A stretch of 64,000 bases of DNA from the NCBI RefSeq assembly GCF_009604405.1, contig NZ_WEGK01000015.1, positions 123,141 to 187,140 of the forward strand. The letters run 5' to 3'. Positions 33,777-43,054 of the stretch are shown one piece after another. Source of the stretch: Nocardia macrotermitis (GTDB taxonomy: Bacteria > Actinomycetota > Actinomycetes > Mycobacteriales > Mycobacteriaceae). The position numbers were made by a program, and so were the translations under genes. How positions within the stretch are numbered: the first letter of the stretch is position 1; each line of letters opens with the position of its first letter. The notes beneath the pieces are model-generated. The model searched no databases. It saw only the letters and a program-made list of their open reading frames with translations, and was not told the origin of the DNA.

Positions 33777-33818
33777 GCGAACGGCGTCGCCATCATCGAT
33801 GATGGCGACGCCGTTCGC
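33777..33818. terminator. 42-bp perfect palindrome between convergent genes
   Basis: Perfectly self-complementary from GCGAACGGCG to its mirror, centred at 33797/33798, between the rpf stop (33745) and the UPF0182 stop (33845). There is no T-run on either side. It is probably a bidirectional actinobacterial-type terminator. Confidence 0.75.
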
Positions 33819-33844
33819 GTACTACCCAGGTATTACCGGTCTGT

Positions 33845-36841
33845 CTAACCCCCGGACTTGTGGTAGTCGTCGATGGCCTTCTGCAGATCCTGGAAGGCCG
33901 AACCCAACTTCCCGAGATCACCGGACTTCTGCGCGTCCTGCACGCTCTTGAGTGCGGTGTTGAGCTCCTGCACCGCCGCATCGCGCGCGGCCGAGGAACC
34001 GGTCGGCGGGATCACCGGCGGCGGCTGGGTCGCACCCTGATTCGGATTGGTGTTCTGATTCGGTGACGTACTCGACGTGGACTGTCCCGGCTGCTGCGTC
34101 GCCGCATTGCCCAGGCCGGGCTGCATGCTGTTGAGCGCGTCGCCGAGGGTGGCCTCGTAGCCGACGTTGCCGCCGTAACTGGCCAGCACCTTCACCAACT
34201 GTGGGAACGATGCCGCACTGGCGCTGTTGCGTTCCAGATACCAGGGCTCGACGTACAGGATGCCGCCGTCGCCGATGGGCAGGGTGAGCAGATTGCCGTA
34301 TCTGATCTTGTTGGTATTGCCACCGGTCAGGGTCGTCCGCTCATTGGAGACGCGGGCGTCGGTCGTCATCGAGGTCTGCACCTGTTGCGGACCCTGGGTC
34401 TGCGAATCGGTCGGTAGTTGCAGCACCGTGAACTTGCCGTAGTCGACCGGATCCGAACTCACCGAGATGTACGCGGCCAGGAACTGCCGCTTGTAACCGA
34501 CCATCGCGCTGGTCAGATCGAAGGACGGCTGCCCGGTGGCCGAATTGCCCTTGAGCACGTAGTACGGCGGCTGATTCGCGCTGGTCGGCGTGTCCGAGGT
34601 CGGATCGCTGGGCACCGACCAGAACGCGTTGTTGGTGAAGAACTCGCGCGGATCGTCGACGTGGTAGCGGCCCAGCATGTCGCGCTGCACCTTGAACAGA
34701 TCCTCCGGATACCGGAAGTGCGCGCGCAGTTGCGGGGTGATCGCGCTGGCCGGTTTCACCGTGCCGGGGAACACGCCCTCCCATGCCTTCAGCACCGGAT
34801 CGGTCGGGTCGACGGCGTAGAGGTTGACCGTGCCGTCGTAGGCGTCGACGGTCGCCTTCACCGAGTTGCGGATGTAGCTGACCTCCTTGCGCGGCAGCAC
34901 CCGGCCGGTGTTCTGGTCGATGCTGTCCTGGGTCAGCCCGTCCAGCGAGGAGTGCTGGGCGTAGGGGTAGTTGTCCAGGGTGGTGTAGGCGTCCACGATC
35001 CACTGGATGCGGCCGTTCACCACCGCCGGGTAGACGTCGTTGTCGGTGGTGAGCCACGGCGCCACCTGCTGCACACGGTCGCGGGGATCGCGGTTGTAGA
35101 TGATCTTCGAATCCGAGCCGATCGCACCGGAGAACAGGATGTTGCGCTGGGCGTACTTGGCGGCGAAGGCCAGGCGGTTGAACCAGTTGCCGATCGGCAC
35201 GCCGCCCTTGCCGTCGTAGGTGAATTGCTTTGTGCCGGTGTCGTATTCGCGCGGGGGCTGATCGTTGCCGCCGACGATGGCGTAATCGTCGTCGGATTTG
35301 GCGATCATCTCGCCGAAGTAGATCCGCGGCTGATCGACCTGGATCGCTTCCTTGTCCTTCTGCGAGAACAGGTCGCTGACGGTCGACTTGTCGCCGACGT
35401 TGAACACCGGGTAGCCGTAGGTGCCCGAGCTCGTGTTGGTCCCGTTGGCCACGCCTGTGGCCGCCTGCGAGGTCTCCTTGGGCGGCGCGACGTTGACGCG
35501 GTTGGCCGGGGCGGCGACGAATCCGTCGCCGTGGGTGTAGACGGTGTGCTTGTTGATCCAGTCGGTCTGGTTACCGGACAGGTTCTGCGGCACCAACTCT
35601 CGCGCGGCGACGATGTAGTCCTGCACCTGACCGTCGATCGTGTAGCGGTCGATGTCGAGCGGATCCGGGAAGCCGTAGAAGTTCTGCAACTGCTGACGCT
35701 GGATGAACGTCTGGGTCAGCAGATTCGGATCCAGCAGGCGGATGTTGGCGATGGTCTGCTGATCGGCCGAGATGGTGGCCGGATCCTTGGTCTGATTACC
35801 CGAGTAGTCGACGTACTGCACCTTGTCGCCGTCCAGACCGTACGCGTGCCGGGTGGCCTGGATGTTGCGCTCGATGTAGGCGGACTCCTTGGTGGCCGCG
35901 TTCGGGCGCACCTCGAACTGCTCCACGATCAGCGGCCACACCGCCCCGACCAGAATCGAGGACAGCACCAGCAGCGCCGCCGCCATCGCCGGAACTCGCA
36001 AGTCCCGCAACACGACTCCGGCGAAGAAGGCCAGCGCGCAGATGATCGCGATGGACAGCAGGATCAGTTTGGCGGGCAGCACCGCGTTGATATCGGTGTA
36101 CGAACCACCGGTGAACGTCGGCTCCTTGCGCGTGCTGGACAGCAGCGAGTACCGGTCGAACCAGTAGGCGATCGCCTTGAGCAGCACGAAGATTCCCGCG
36201 AGGATCGCGAGCTGGATGCGCGCCGGACGGGTCAGCGTGCCCTCGCGCCCGGCCAGCCGCAGCCCGCCGAAGACGTAGTGCGTCACCAGATTCGCGAAGA
36301 ACGCGATCACCGTGGCGACGAACAGCCAGTTCAGCAGCATCTTGTAGAACGGCAGATTGAACGCGTAGAAGCTGACGTCCAGATGGAACTGCGGATCCTG
36401 CACGCCGAACGCGCCGCCGTGCAGGAACAACTGCACCGTCACCCAGCTCGACTGCGCCACCAGCCCGCACAGCAGGCCCACCAGCAGCGGCAGGCCGATG
36501 CCGAACAGCCGCAACCGGCCCATCACCGTGGTGCGGTATCGGGCGATCGGGTCGTTGGGGCCGGAGACCGGGACGAACACCGGCCGGGTGCGATAGGCCC
36601 CCAGCAGCGCCAGCCAGATGATCACCCCGACCACCAGGGTCACCACCACGAACAAGATGATCCGGGTGAACAGCACGGTGGTGTACACCTTGCGGAAACC
36701 GACCTCGCCGAACCACAACCAGTTGGTATAGGCGTCGGTGAGCCGGGGCCCGACCAGCAGCAGTGCCGCTATGACGAGGGCCGTCACCAGCAGCACACGG
36801 CTGCGGCGGGACAGCGAAGGTAAGCCTGTCGGGGGGCGCAT
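33845..36841 (-). CDS. UPF0182 large integral membrane protein
   Basis: 998 residues from ATG 36841. The N-terminal ~320 residues hold seven transmembrane helices (for example SRVLLVTALVIAALLLVGPR and FTRIILFVVVTLVVGVIIWL). A large extracytoplasmic domain of about 600 residues follows, with YVDYSGNQTKDPATISADQQ, VYTHGDGFVAAPANRVNVAP and RIYFGEMIAKSDDDYAIVGG, all typical of UPF0182. The tail is Gln/Asn/Pro-rich and ends in a short helix. It corresponds to Rv3193c by position. Its role is unknown. It is divergent from the PPA1309 gene. Confidence 0.93.
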   Translation of the reverse strand: MRPPTGLPSLSRRSRVLLVTALVIAALLLVGPRLTDAYTNWLWFGEVGFRKVYTTVLFTRIILFVVVTLVVGVIIWLALLGAYRTRPVFVPVSGPNDPIARYRTTVMGRLRLFGIGLPLLVGLLCGLVAQSSWVTVQLFLHGGAFGVQDPQFHLDVSFYAFNLPFYKMLLNWLFVATVIAFFANLVTHYVFGGLRLAGREGTLTRPARIQLAILAGIFVLLKAIAYWFDRYSLLSSTRKEPTFTGGSYTDINAVLPAKLILLSIAIICALAFFAGVVLRDLRVPAMAAALLVLSSILVGAVWPLIVEQFEVRPNAATKESAYIERNIQATRHAYGLDGDKVQYVDYSGNQTKDPATISADQQTIANIRLLDPNLLTQTFIQRQQLQNFYGFPDPLDIDRYTIDGQVQDYIVAARELVPQNLSGNQTDWINKHTVYTHGDGFVAAPANRVNVAPPKETSQAATGVANGTNTSSGTYGYPVFNVGDKSTVSDLFSQKDKEAIQVDQPRIYFGEMIAKSDDDYAIVGGNDQPPREYDTGTKQFTYDGKGGVPIGNWFNRLAFAAKYAQRNILFSGAIGSDSKIIYNRDPRDRVQQVAPWLTTDNDVYPAVVNGRIQWIVDAYTTLDNYPYAQHSSLDGLTQDSIDQNTGRVLPRKEVSYIRNSVKATVDAYDGTVNLYAVDPTDPVLKAWEGVFPGTVKPASAITPQLRAHFRYPEDLFKVQRDMLGRYHVDDPREFFTNNAFWSVPSDPTSDTPTSANQPPYYVLKGNSATGQPSFDLTSAMVGYKRQFLAAYISVSSDPVDYGKFTVLQLPTDSQTQGPQQVQTSMTTDARVSNERTTLTGGNTNKIRYGNLLTLPIGDGGILYVEPWYLERNSASAASFPQLVKVLASYGGNVGYEATLGDALNSMQPGLGNAATQQPGQSTSSTSPNQNTNPNQGATQPPPVIPPTGSSAARDAAVQELNTALKSVQDAQKSGDLGKLGSAFQDLQKAIDDYHKSGG

Positions 36842-37077
36842 GCCCACGATGCCACTCTCCCAGGTCCGGCGGAGCACCGATCCGAGTTACCGACCGGCGC
36901 ACCGCAGTTGCTTGCGTTGCGGGTGGTCCGTGCGGACCAGTGCGCCCCACTCTACGTAAATCCGGATCACGTGCACCGATCTCCCTGAGGAAGCGGGTGC
37001 GTGTGCTGGTGCAGGGTGTGCGGATGCGAGCGGGCCGACGCGCGGACGCGGCTCCCGGCCCCCTAAACTCAGCGCGC

Positions 37078-37671
37078 GTGACCGTAGACAACCCGGCCTC
37101 CGCCCTCTACCGCTGTATTCGCGAAGTGGCGGAGTTCGCCGATGCCGAAGGGTGGGACCGGCCGCCGCAGATGTTCGCCCTGGTGCCGACCGCGGATCTG
37201 GTGGCCGCCGAACCGGCACTCCAGGATCAGCTCGACGACGGCGCGGAGCTGACACCCATTGCGCAGGAACCACTTCCGGACGATGTGACCGGTGAGCTGG
37301 CGCTCGACGAATTCCTGGCCACCACCAGCTGGCCCGAGGCCGTGCGCGGCTGCGTACTGGTCCAGCAGATCGTGGTGCTGCCGCCCGACGCCGAACAGAC
37401 CCTGGACGACGCCATCGCCCCGCTGCTCGCCGACCGCGACGCCGCCGACCGCGCGGCCCGCGACGCCGCCATCACCCACCCCGGCCGCCGCGACGCCCGC
37501 CTGTTCGCCGGCGTCCTGCGCGAAGGTGTCTCCCTGTGCCTGTTGCAGGTCCGCCCCGACGAGGACGACGAGGACGATCTCTTCGGCAACGACATCGACC
37601 TGCGCACCGCCCCCAACCTCGCCCCCAACCTGATCGAGGCGCTCGCCCATACTTTGGAGAACGAGAACTGA
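37078..37671 (+). CDS. PPA1309-family protein
   Basis: 197 residues from GTG 37078. It matches the actinobacterial PPA1309 family: NPASALYRCIREVAEFADAE, DRPPQMFALVPTADLVAAEP, then LDEFLATTSWPEAVRGCVLV and RRDARLFAGVLREGVSLCLL. It is acidic near the C-terminus (PDEDDEDDLFGND). It is cytosolic with no known catalytic motif. It lies at the conserved place next to the UPF0182 and PDZ/Lon-like genes. Its function is unknown. Confidence 0.88.
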   Translation: MTVDNPASALYRCIREVAEFADAEGWDRPPQMFALVPTADLVAAEPALQDQLDDGAELTPIAQEPLPDDVTGELALDEFLATTSWPEAVRGCVLVQQIVVLPPDAEQTLDDAIAPLLADRDAADRAARDAAITHPGRRDARLFAGVLREGVSLCLLQVRPDEDDEDDLFGNDIDLRTAPNLAPNLIEALAHTLENEN

Positions 37672-37701
37672 CTGTATTCTTGGCCTCCGCTCCGCTCCGG
37701 C

Positions 37702-37788
37702 GGGTCGGGGCCCCCGAAGGGCCGATTCTTCCCTCCTCCGCTTCGCTCCCCCGCTCCGTCAGTCCAGAATCGACCCGGGCCCCGACCC
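37702..37788. repeat. Long interrupted inverted repeat (REP-like)
   Basis: Outer 12-bp arms GGGTCGGGGCCC (37702-37713) and GGGCCCCGACCC (37777-37788) enclose inner 7-bp arms CGATTCT (37723-37729) and AGAATCG (37766-37772). The loop is a pyrimidine-rich CTCCGCTTCGCTCC stretch that also occurs in the left flank. It looks like a dispersed intergenic element or a strong terminator after the PPA1309 gene. Confidence 0.75.
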
Positions 37789-37809
37789 TTGCTGTCGGCG
37801 TTATTTGGA

Positions 37810-37860
37810 GTTGGCGGAACTGGGTGACCTAGTTGTCGATGGTTGGCGGAACTGGGTGAC
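37810..37860. repeat. 19-bp direct repeat pair
   Basis: GTTGGCGGAACTGGGTGAC occurs at 37810-37828 and again at 37842-37860, a 32-bp period. It lies between the inverted repeat and the stop of the PDZ/Lon-like gene (37903). No open frame here is convincing. Confidence 0.85.
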
Positions 37861-37902
37861 TTACGGTCGGCGCGCTATTCGAGGTCGATGAGCTGGGCAA
37901 TC

Positions 37903-38928
37903 TCAGCCGCAGCTAGGCGTGGGTTTGCCCACGTTCAGATCGTTGAGGGCGTTGACGGCGGTGGTGAGGGTGTCGACCTTGATCAGTCGCAGGCCGTTCG
38001 GGGTGCGCTGCCGGGCCTCGTTGCAGTTGTCGGCGGGGACCAGGAAGGTCTCGGCGCCGGCGTCGTGGGCGGCGATCATCTTGTACTGGATGCCGCCGAT
38101 CGGGCCGACCTTGCCGTCCGGATCGATGGTGCCGGTGCCCGCGATGAACTTGCCGCCGTTGAGTTTTCCGGTGCTGAGCTTGTCGACCAGGCCGAGGCTG
38201 AACATCAGCCCGGCCGACGGACCACCGATATCGGCGAGATTGAAGTCGACCTGGATCGGGCCCTGCGCGACCTCGGTGGGCGTCATGCCGAGATAGCCCT
38301 TGGCCGAATCATCCGGGCGCGCTGCGAGTTTCACCTGGACGGTCTGCTCGGCGCCGCCGCGGCGCACCACGATCGGCACCACCACACCCGGCTTCTCGCC
38401 CTGGATCGCGCTCACCACATCGGCGGAGGTGGCCACCGCCTTACCACTGATGTCGACGATCTGATCGCCCTTGTTCAGCAGCCCCTTGGCCGGGCCGTTG
38501 TCGGCCAGACCGGCCACCTGCACATCGGTCGGATATTTCAGGAAGTGCAGCGCGGCCAGTTCCGCGTTGTCCTCGGAATTCTTGAAGTCCTGTTGATTGG
38601 ACTTGTCGACTTCGTCACGCGGCACGCCCGGCGGATAGACCTCCGCGCGCGGCACCAGACCGTAATTCCCGTCGGCCCACAACCCGAACGCCTCGAAGAT
38701 ATTCAGCCCGTCGCGAACGGACACCGTTGTCATATTGAGATTTCCGGAGGTCGGATTCACCGTCGCGCCCCGCACGTCGACGACCTGTTTACCCTCCACC
38801 ACGCCGAGGGTATTGAAGGTCGGACCAGGGCCGAGTGCGACGAAGGGCACCGTCACGGCGCTACCGGCGATACCGAGTGCCAGGACGGGTATCAGGGCGG
38901 CCAACAGGGTGAGGATCCGACGATTCAC
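37903..38928 (-). CDS. PDZ and Lon-like (S16) membrane-anchored protease
   Basis: 341 residues from GTG 38928. One N-terminal membrane anchor is visible (ILTLLAALIPVLALGIAGSA). A PDZ domain follows (about 110-210; VQVAGLADNGPAKGLLNKGD). The C-terminal Lon-type domain has the catalytic Ser in IGGPSAGLMFSLGLVD and the Lys in KVGPIGGIQYKMIAA, a Ser-Lys dyad. It corresponds to Rv3194c by context and to the YlbL type. It probably processes exported or membrane proteins. It is divergent from the DUF2342 gene with only 50 bp between starts. Confidence 0.92.
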   Translation of the reverse strand: MNRRILTLLAALIPVLALGIAGSAVTVPFVALGPGPTFNTLGVVEGKQVVDVRGATVNPTSGNLNMTTVSVRDGLNIFEAFGLWADGNYGLVPRAEVYPPGVPRDEVDKSNQQDFKNSEDNAELAALHFLKYPTDVQVAGLADNGPAKGLLNKGDQIVDISGKAVATSADVVSAIQGEKPGVVVPIVVRRGGAEQTVQVKLAARPDDSAKGYLGMTPTEVAQGPIQVDFNLADIGGPSAGLMFSLGLVDKLSTGKLNGGKFIAGTGTIDPDGKVGPIGGIQYKMIAAHDAGAETFLVPADNCNEARQRTPNGLRLIKVDTLTTAVNALNDLNVGKPTPSCG

Positions 38929-38978
38929 CCGGCCCACAGTAGCGGCTCGGCTTCCGGCACCCGCGTAGCCTTGGGTGC

Positions 38979-40379
38979 ATGAGCGAAGTGCCCTTCGGAT
39001 TCTCGAACCGCGATGACGACGACGACCGCAAACGCGGCGACGAGCATGGTGGTACCGGCGGCGCGAACAATCCGTTCGAATTCGCCATGGGCGGTTCGGG
39101 CGCGGCCTTCGATCCGTCGCAACTCGGCCAGATGCTGACCTCACTGGGGCAGATGTTCTCCACCATGGGTCAGCCCGGCTCGTCGCAGGACGGCCCGGTG
39201 AACTACGACATCGCCAAGCGCCTGGCCCGCCAGCAACTCGGCGCGAGCGTGCCGCCGGTGTCGGCGGGTTCGCAGAGCGCGGTGGCCGATGCCGCGCATC
39301 TGGCCGAACTGTGGCTCGACGCTGCGACCACGTTCCCCGCCGGTGCGACCCGGACCGTGGCCTGGACCGCCAACGACTGGATCGAGGAGACGCTCGCGAC
39401 CTGGAAGCGGCTGTGTGATCCGGTGGCCGAGCAGGTCTCGGGCATGTGGACCACGACGATGCCCGCCGAGGCCAAGGAGTTCGCCGGTCCGATGCTCGGC
39501 ATGCTCGGGCAGATGGGCGGGCTGGCATTCGGTTCGCAGCTCGGGCAGGCGCTGGGCCAGCTCGCCGGTGAGGTGCTGACCTCCACCGATATCGGCCTGC
39601 CGCTGGGCCCGGACGGCGCCGCGGCGCTGCTGCCCGCGGCGATCACCGAATTCAGCAAGGGGCTGGAGCGTCCCGAGAGCGAGATCCTGGTCTATCTGGC
39701 CGCGCGCGAGGCCGCCCACCAGCGGTTGTTCGCGCATGTGCCATGGTTGCGGCAACAGGTGCTGGGCGCGGTCGAGGATTACGCGCGCGGCATCCGGATG
39801 GATTTCTCGGCCATCGAGGAGGCCGCGCAGGGCATCGATCCGATGATGCTGACCGATCCGGCCAAACTCGAGGAGTTGCTCTCGCAGGGCACATTCGAGC
39901 CGCAGACCACGCCCGAGCAGCAGGCCGCGCTCGAACGCCTGGAGACGATGCTCGCGCTGATCGAGGGCTGGGTTCAGGTCGTGGTGAGCGAGGCGGTCGG
40001 TGATCGGCTGCCCGGCGCCGGCGCACTGGCCGAGACACTGCGGCGACGTCGCGCGACCGGCGGCCCGGCGGAGCAGACCTTCGCGACGCTGGTCGGCCTG
40101 GAGTTGCGGCCCCGCAAGCTGCGCGAGGCGGCCGAGCTGTGGCGGCGGCTGACCACCGACGCCGGGATGCAGGCCCGCGACGCGATCTGGGCGCATCCGG
40201 ATCTGCTGCCCAGCTCGACCGATCTGGACAATCCGGCCGGTTTCATCGACGGCGTGATCGGCGGGGGCACAGGCGAATTCGACGATCCGATCGCCCAGCT
40301 CGCCGAGACCGAGGCGCGCGAGCGGCGGGAGCGCGAGGCGAAGCGGGACGACAAGCCCGAGGACGGCGCCGGAAGCTAG
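38979..40379 (+). CDS. DUF2342 zincin-like protein
   Basis: 466 residues from ATG 38979. The low-complexity acidic N-terminus (NRDDDDDRKRGDEHGG) is followed by the conserved domain: DPVAEQVSGMWTTTMPAEAK, MLGMLGQMGGLAFGSQLGQA, PESEILVYLAAREAAHQRLF and then WVQVVVSEAVGDRLPGAGAL. The segment REAAHQRLF resembles a degenerate zinc-metalloprotease helix (HExxH-like, with R in place of the first H), so catalysis is uncertain. It corresponds to Rv3195 in the conserved block. There is no signal peptide. Confidence 0.88.
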   Translation: MSEVPFGFSNRDDDDDRKRGDEHGGTGGANNPFEFAMGGSGAAFDPSQLGQMLTSLGQMFSTMGQPGSSQDGPVNYDIAKRLARQQLGASVPPVSAGSQSAVADAAHLAELWLDAATTFPAGATRTVAWTANDWIEETLATWKRLCDPVAEQVSGMWTTTMPAEAKEFAGPMLGMLGQMGGLAFGSQLGQALGQLAGEVLTSTDIGLPLGPDGAAALLPAAITEFSKGLERPESEILVYLAAREAAHQRLFAHVPWLRQQVLGAVEDYARGIRMDFSAIEEAAQGIDPMMLTDPAKLEELLSQGTFEPQTTPEQQAALERLETMLALIEGWVQVVVSEAVGDRLPGAGALAETLRRRRATGGPAEQTFATLVGLELRPRKLREAAELWRRLTTDAGMQARDAIWAHPDLLPSSTDLDNPAGFIDGVIGGGTGEFDDPIAQLAETEARERREREAKRDDKPEDGAGS

Positions 40380-40490
40380 TCGGATCGGCCGTGTCCCACG
40401 CACGGCCGCACGGGCGGACCCCTTCGTCGCCGCACTTCGCCGAATGCCGAATATGGGTGGCGCGCAGCCGATTTCGCTGTGCGCTCGGCT

Positions 40491-42032
40491 TCAGCGGATC
40501 CAGAGTGGGCGTTGCGCGGCGAAGGGGTCCGCGGCCACGTACGACGCGTCGTTCCAGATCATCACCTGCCGCGTGGCCGGGGTGTAGCGCGGCCACCGCG
40601 GGCCCGGATCGCCGTCGCGCACGAATGCGACCCAGGCCGCATGCATTTCGGCGGCCAGGGCCTGTGGCGGATTGCCGCCCTCGACATCGGTGACGCCCCG
40701 GGCGGCGAGCAGGTCGAAGGCGAACGGAAGGTCCAGGCAGTGCGCGGCCAGGCCGTGATAGCCGCCGGAAGCCGTTGACATACGGGCGAATTCGTACAAC
40801 CAGGTCGGGCGGCCGCGACGGGCGTGATCCTCGGCGAGTTCGTAGGATGGGCCGCGGATGGCCCGATCGCTGACGATCTGGCCGACCAGTTGTCCGGCGG
40901 TGTAGCCGGGATAGGCTGCGCGATAGCCTTTTTCGGTATCGGCGTCGATCCGCAGCCGGGCCAGTGCGGCCGGGGCGGTCGCATCGGTCGTCTTCGCCGC
41001 GACCATGTTGAATTCGTGTCGGGTATAGCCGAGGAGCAGAGGTTTGTCGGCACTGTTGCCCGAATTCAACAGCTGCGCAGTGGATTCGGGGATGAGTACA
41101 CCGTCGGCGAACGGAGCCAGTTGCAGCACAGCGGGATCGGTGGTCGCGACACCGGGTTTGGGCACCTTGTGCTGTAGTTCGTACAGCTGTTGCCGGGACA
41201 GATCCCGCAGTGCCGCAACGGTTGCGGGCACACCGGTCCGGCGGGTGAACACCGCGGCTCCCGCAGCGGCGACGGCATGATCGTTCGGCTGGGCGACCAC
41301 GCCGGACTGGCAGATCCCGGCGCGGAACAGCGAACGCGCCGGCGGTGCGGCCATCAGCGCCCACACCGCGCCGCCGCCCGCGGACTGACCGGCCACGGTC
41401 ACCTTGGCGGGATCCCCGCCGAAGGCCGCGATATTGTCCCGGACCCAGGTCAGACCGGCGATCCAGTCCAGCACCGCACGATTGTCGGGCGCGCCGTCCA
41501 CGTGCAGGAACCCCTCGAGGCCCAGCCGGTAGCCGAGCGAGACCAGCACCACGCCGTCGCGATTGAACGCCACACCGTCGTACCAGGGGCTGGCCGGTGA
41601 GCCGCCGACGAAACCGCCGCCGTGAATCCACACCAGCACAGGCAGTTTCGCGTTCGGCGAGGGATCGGGGGTGAAGACGTTCAGGTTCAGGTAATCCGTG
41701 CCCGCGATGCTCGGCTCGGGAATCGTGGTCACCTCCGCGACCGGGTGCAACTGCGCGGTGGGCCCGTACGCGGTGCAGTCCCGGACCTCGGTCCACGGCG
41801 CGGGCGGCACCGGTGCGGCGAACCGCAACTCCCCGACCGGCGGCCGCGCATACGGAATGCCCAGGAAGGCGCATCCGGTCGGGCGGCGGACCCCGCGCAC
41901 CGGGCCGAGTGCGGTGTGGACGGTATCGTGCGGCATCGAATCAGAATGCCCGGTCGAACAGGCCGCCGCCATCGCCAGGGTCCCCAATATCAGAGATCTG
42001 CGGCCGAGTCGAGCAGTGTCGTTCCGCTGCAA
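40491..42032 (-). CDS. Type-B carboxylesterase, lipoprotein
   Basis: 513 residues from ATG 42032. A twin-Arg/lipoprotein-like N-terminus (LGRRSLILGTLAMAAACSTG) suggests export and lipid anchoring at the Cys. The esterase fold is typical: GCAFLGIPYARPPVGELRF, the oxyanion loop WIHGGGFVGGSP and the nucleophile GQSAGGG (Ser). The acid and His residues lie in the C-terminal half. It hydrolyses unknown esters or lipids at the cell surface. It is not part of the mycobacterial core order, so it looks inserted between the DUF2342 and TOMM-like genes. Confidence 0.9.
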   Translation of the reverse strand: MQRNDTARLGRRSLILGTLAMAAACSTGHSDSMPHDTVHTALGPVRGVRRPTGCAFLGIPYARPPVGELRFAAPVPPAPWTEVRDCTAYGPTAQLHPVAEVTTIPEPSIAGTDYLNLNVFTPDPSPNAKLPVLVWIHGGGFVGGSPASPWYDGVAFNRDGVVLVSLGYRLGLEGFLHVDGAPDNRAVLDWIAGLTWVRDNIAAFGGDPAKVTVAGQSAGGGAVWALMAAPPARSLFRAGICQSGVVAQPNDHAVAAAGAAVFTRRTGVPATVAALRDLSRQQLYELQHKVPKPGVATTDPAVLQLAPFADGVLIPESTAQLLNSGNSADKPLLLGYTRHEFNMVAAKTTDATAPAALARLRIDADTEKGYRAAYPGYTAGQLVGQIVSDRAIRGPSYELAEDHARRGRPTWLYEFARMSTASGGYHGLAAHCLDLPFAFDLLAARGVTDVEGGNPPQALAAEMHAAWVAFVRDGDPGPRWPRYTPATRQVMIWNDASYVAADPFAAQRPLWIR

Positions 42033-42162
42033 TCCAATTCCCTCTCAGATATGTGAAATCTGTTGTGATGCAAGGCAGTCCATCCGACGCCGACCCAACG
42101 TTCACGCAACCTTTCGCAACGGTTCGCCCCGGATCATCCTCTCGCCAATACGGTTTCGTTCC

Positions 42163-42372
42163 ATGAAAGCAATCGCACTTGCGGCTCTCACCGTTCCACT
42201 GGTACTTTGCGCCCCGGCTTTCGCCGGTGCGCACACCGTGACCCACGCCGATCAGCCGCGGCCCCGCTGCTGGATCCAGAACGGCCACGAAGTATGCCAG
42301 TCGACTCCCCGGCATCAGGCGACCCCTCGGAAGCAGGCCACCCCTCGGAAGCAGCTCGCTCCGCGCCGCTGA
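42163..42372 (+). CDS. Small secreted Cys-pair peptide A
   Basis: 69 residues from ATG 42163. A signal peptide (KAIALAALTVPLVLCAPAFA) probably ends near residue 21. The mature peptide is short and basic and carries one Cys pair in RPRCWIQNGHEVCQS, followed by imperfect repeats of QATPRK. It shares signal, length and the motif RCW(I/V)QNGH(E/T)VC with the next gene, so the two are tandem paralogues. No known family is recognised. The ribosome site is weak. It is divergent from the esterase by 130 bp. Confidence 0.7.
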   Translation: MKAIALAALTVPLVLCAPAFAGAHTVTHADQPRPRCWIQNGHEVCQSTPRHQATPRKQATPRKQLAPRR

Positions 42373-42426
42373 CCGCCCGCCACGTTCGCGCCTCCACATC
42401 CTCTCGACACAGATAGGTCCCCGATC

Positions 42427-42633
42427 ATGAAGACGCTCGCCCTGATCACCCTGACCGCGCCCCTGGTCCTCCTGGCCCCCGCCTTCGCCCAGGCGCAGAC
42501 CCCCGCCCACACCGACATCCCGAACAGCCCGCGCAACCGCTGCTGGGTCCAGAACGGCCACACGGTGTGCGCACCGGAGGCTCAGCACCGCGGCCGCCGC
42601 ATCCCGGACCGCGGCGTCGCCCCGCACCGGTAG
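42427..42633 (+). CDS. Small secreted Cys-pair peptide B
   Basis: 68 residues from ATG 42427, 54 bp after peptide A's stop. The signal sequence KTLALITLTAPLVLLAPAFA is nearly the same as in peptide A. The mature part has the paralogous motif RNRCWVQNGHTVCAP and a basic tail (RGRRIPDRGVAPHR) without the QATPRK repeats. The Cys residues are nine positions apart with a conserved Trp-x-Gln-Asn-Gly-His core. A strong hairpin 13 bp after the stop ends the unit. The family is not recognised. Confidence 0.7.
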   Translation: MKTLALITLTAPLVLLAPAFAQAQTPAHTDIPNSPRNRCWVQNGHTVCAPEAQHRGRRIPDRGVAPHR

Positions 42634-43054
42634 AAATCGCCGACCCCTGCGAGGCGGGCTGCAACCCCGCCTCGCAGGCCACCGCCCAACGACCGGGCCG
42701 CGCTCGAGCTGCGTAGGTGCAATTTCCGCGCACAGGGGTCGTCTGCGCGAGTGTGTCCGCTCCGGACAAGATGCGACCACCGGATACAGGGTGCGAATGC
42801 ACCGGGGCGCGTGACGCTTTCGGCGATGGCGATCGAAGCGGTGTCGGGGTGAGGCGAAGCGGTCGAAGCCGTCATTTCGAAGGGGCGCAAGGGGGGTCGT
42901 GAAAAACTTTGGGCTCCTGGGGATATCGCGTGGGACCAAGGTGACGTAGGACAGGGGTGAGCGGGGCGGGGACACGGTGACGTCCTGGGTGAATGTCCTG
43001 TGGATCAGTTGCCGAAGCTGTGGATAACCAGGGGTTTTCGCGGTCGCGCGGTAG
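42634..43054. other. 421-bp gap with terminator
   Basis: Beyond the hairpin at 42646-42678 there is no convincing gene. The last 150 bp precede the TOMM-like gene and must hold its promoter. Confidence 0.5.
42646..42678. terminator. Hairpin terminator after the peptide pair
   Basis: Perfect 13-bp stem CCTGCGAGGCGGG / CCCGCCTCGCAGG with a 7-nt loop, 13 bp downstream of the second peptide's stop. There is no T-run, as is usual in high-GC actinobacteria. It separates the peptide unit from the gene at 43055. Confidence 0.8.

Noticed and set aside
34418..36823. 801-codon plus-strand frame
   Set aside because: Antisense to the UPF0182 protein; Arg/Gly/Val-rich composition with no family pattern.
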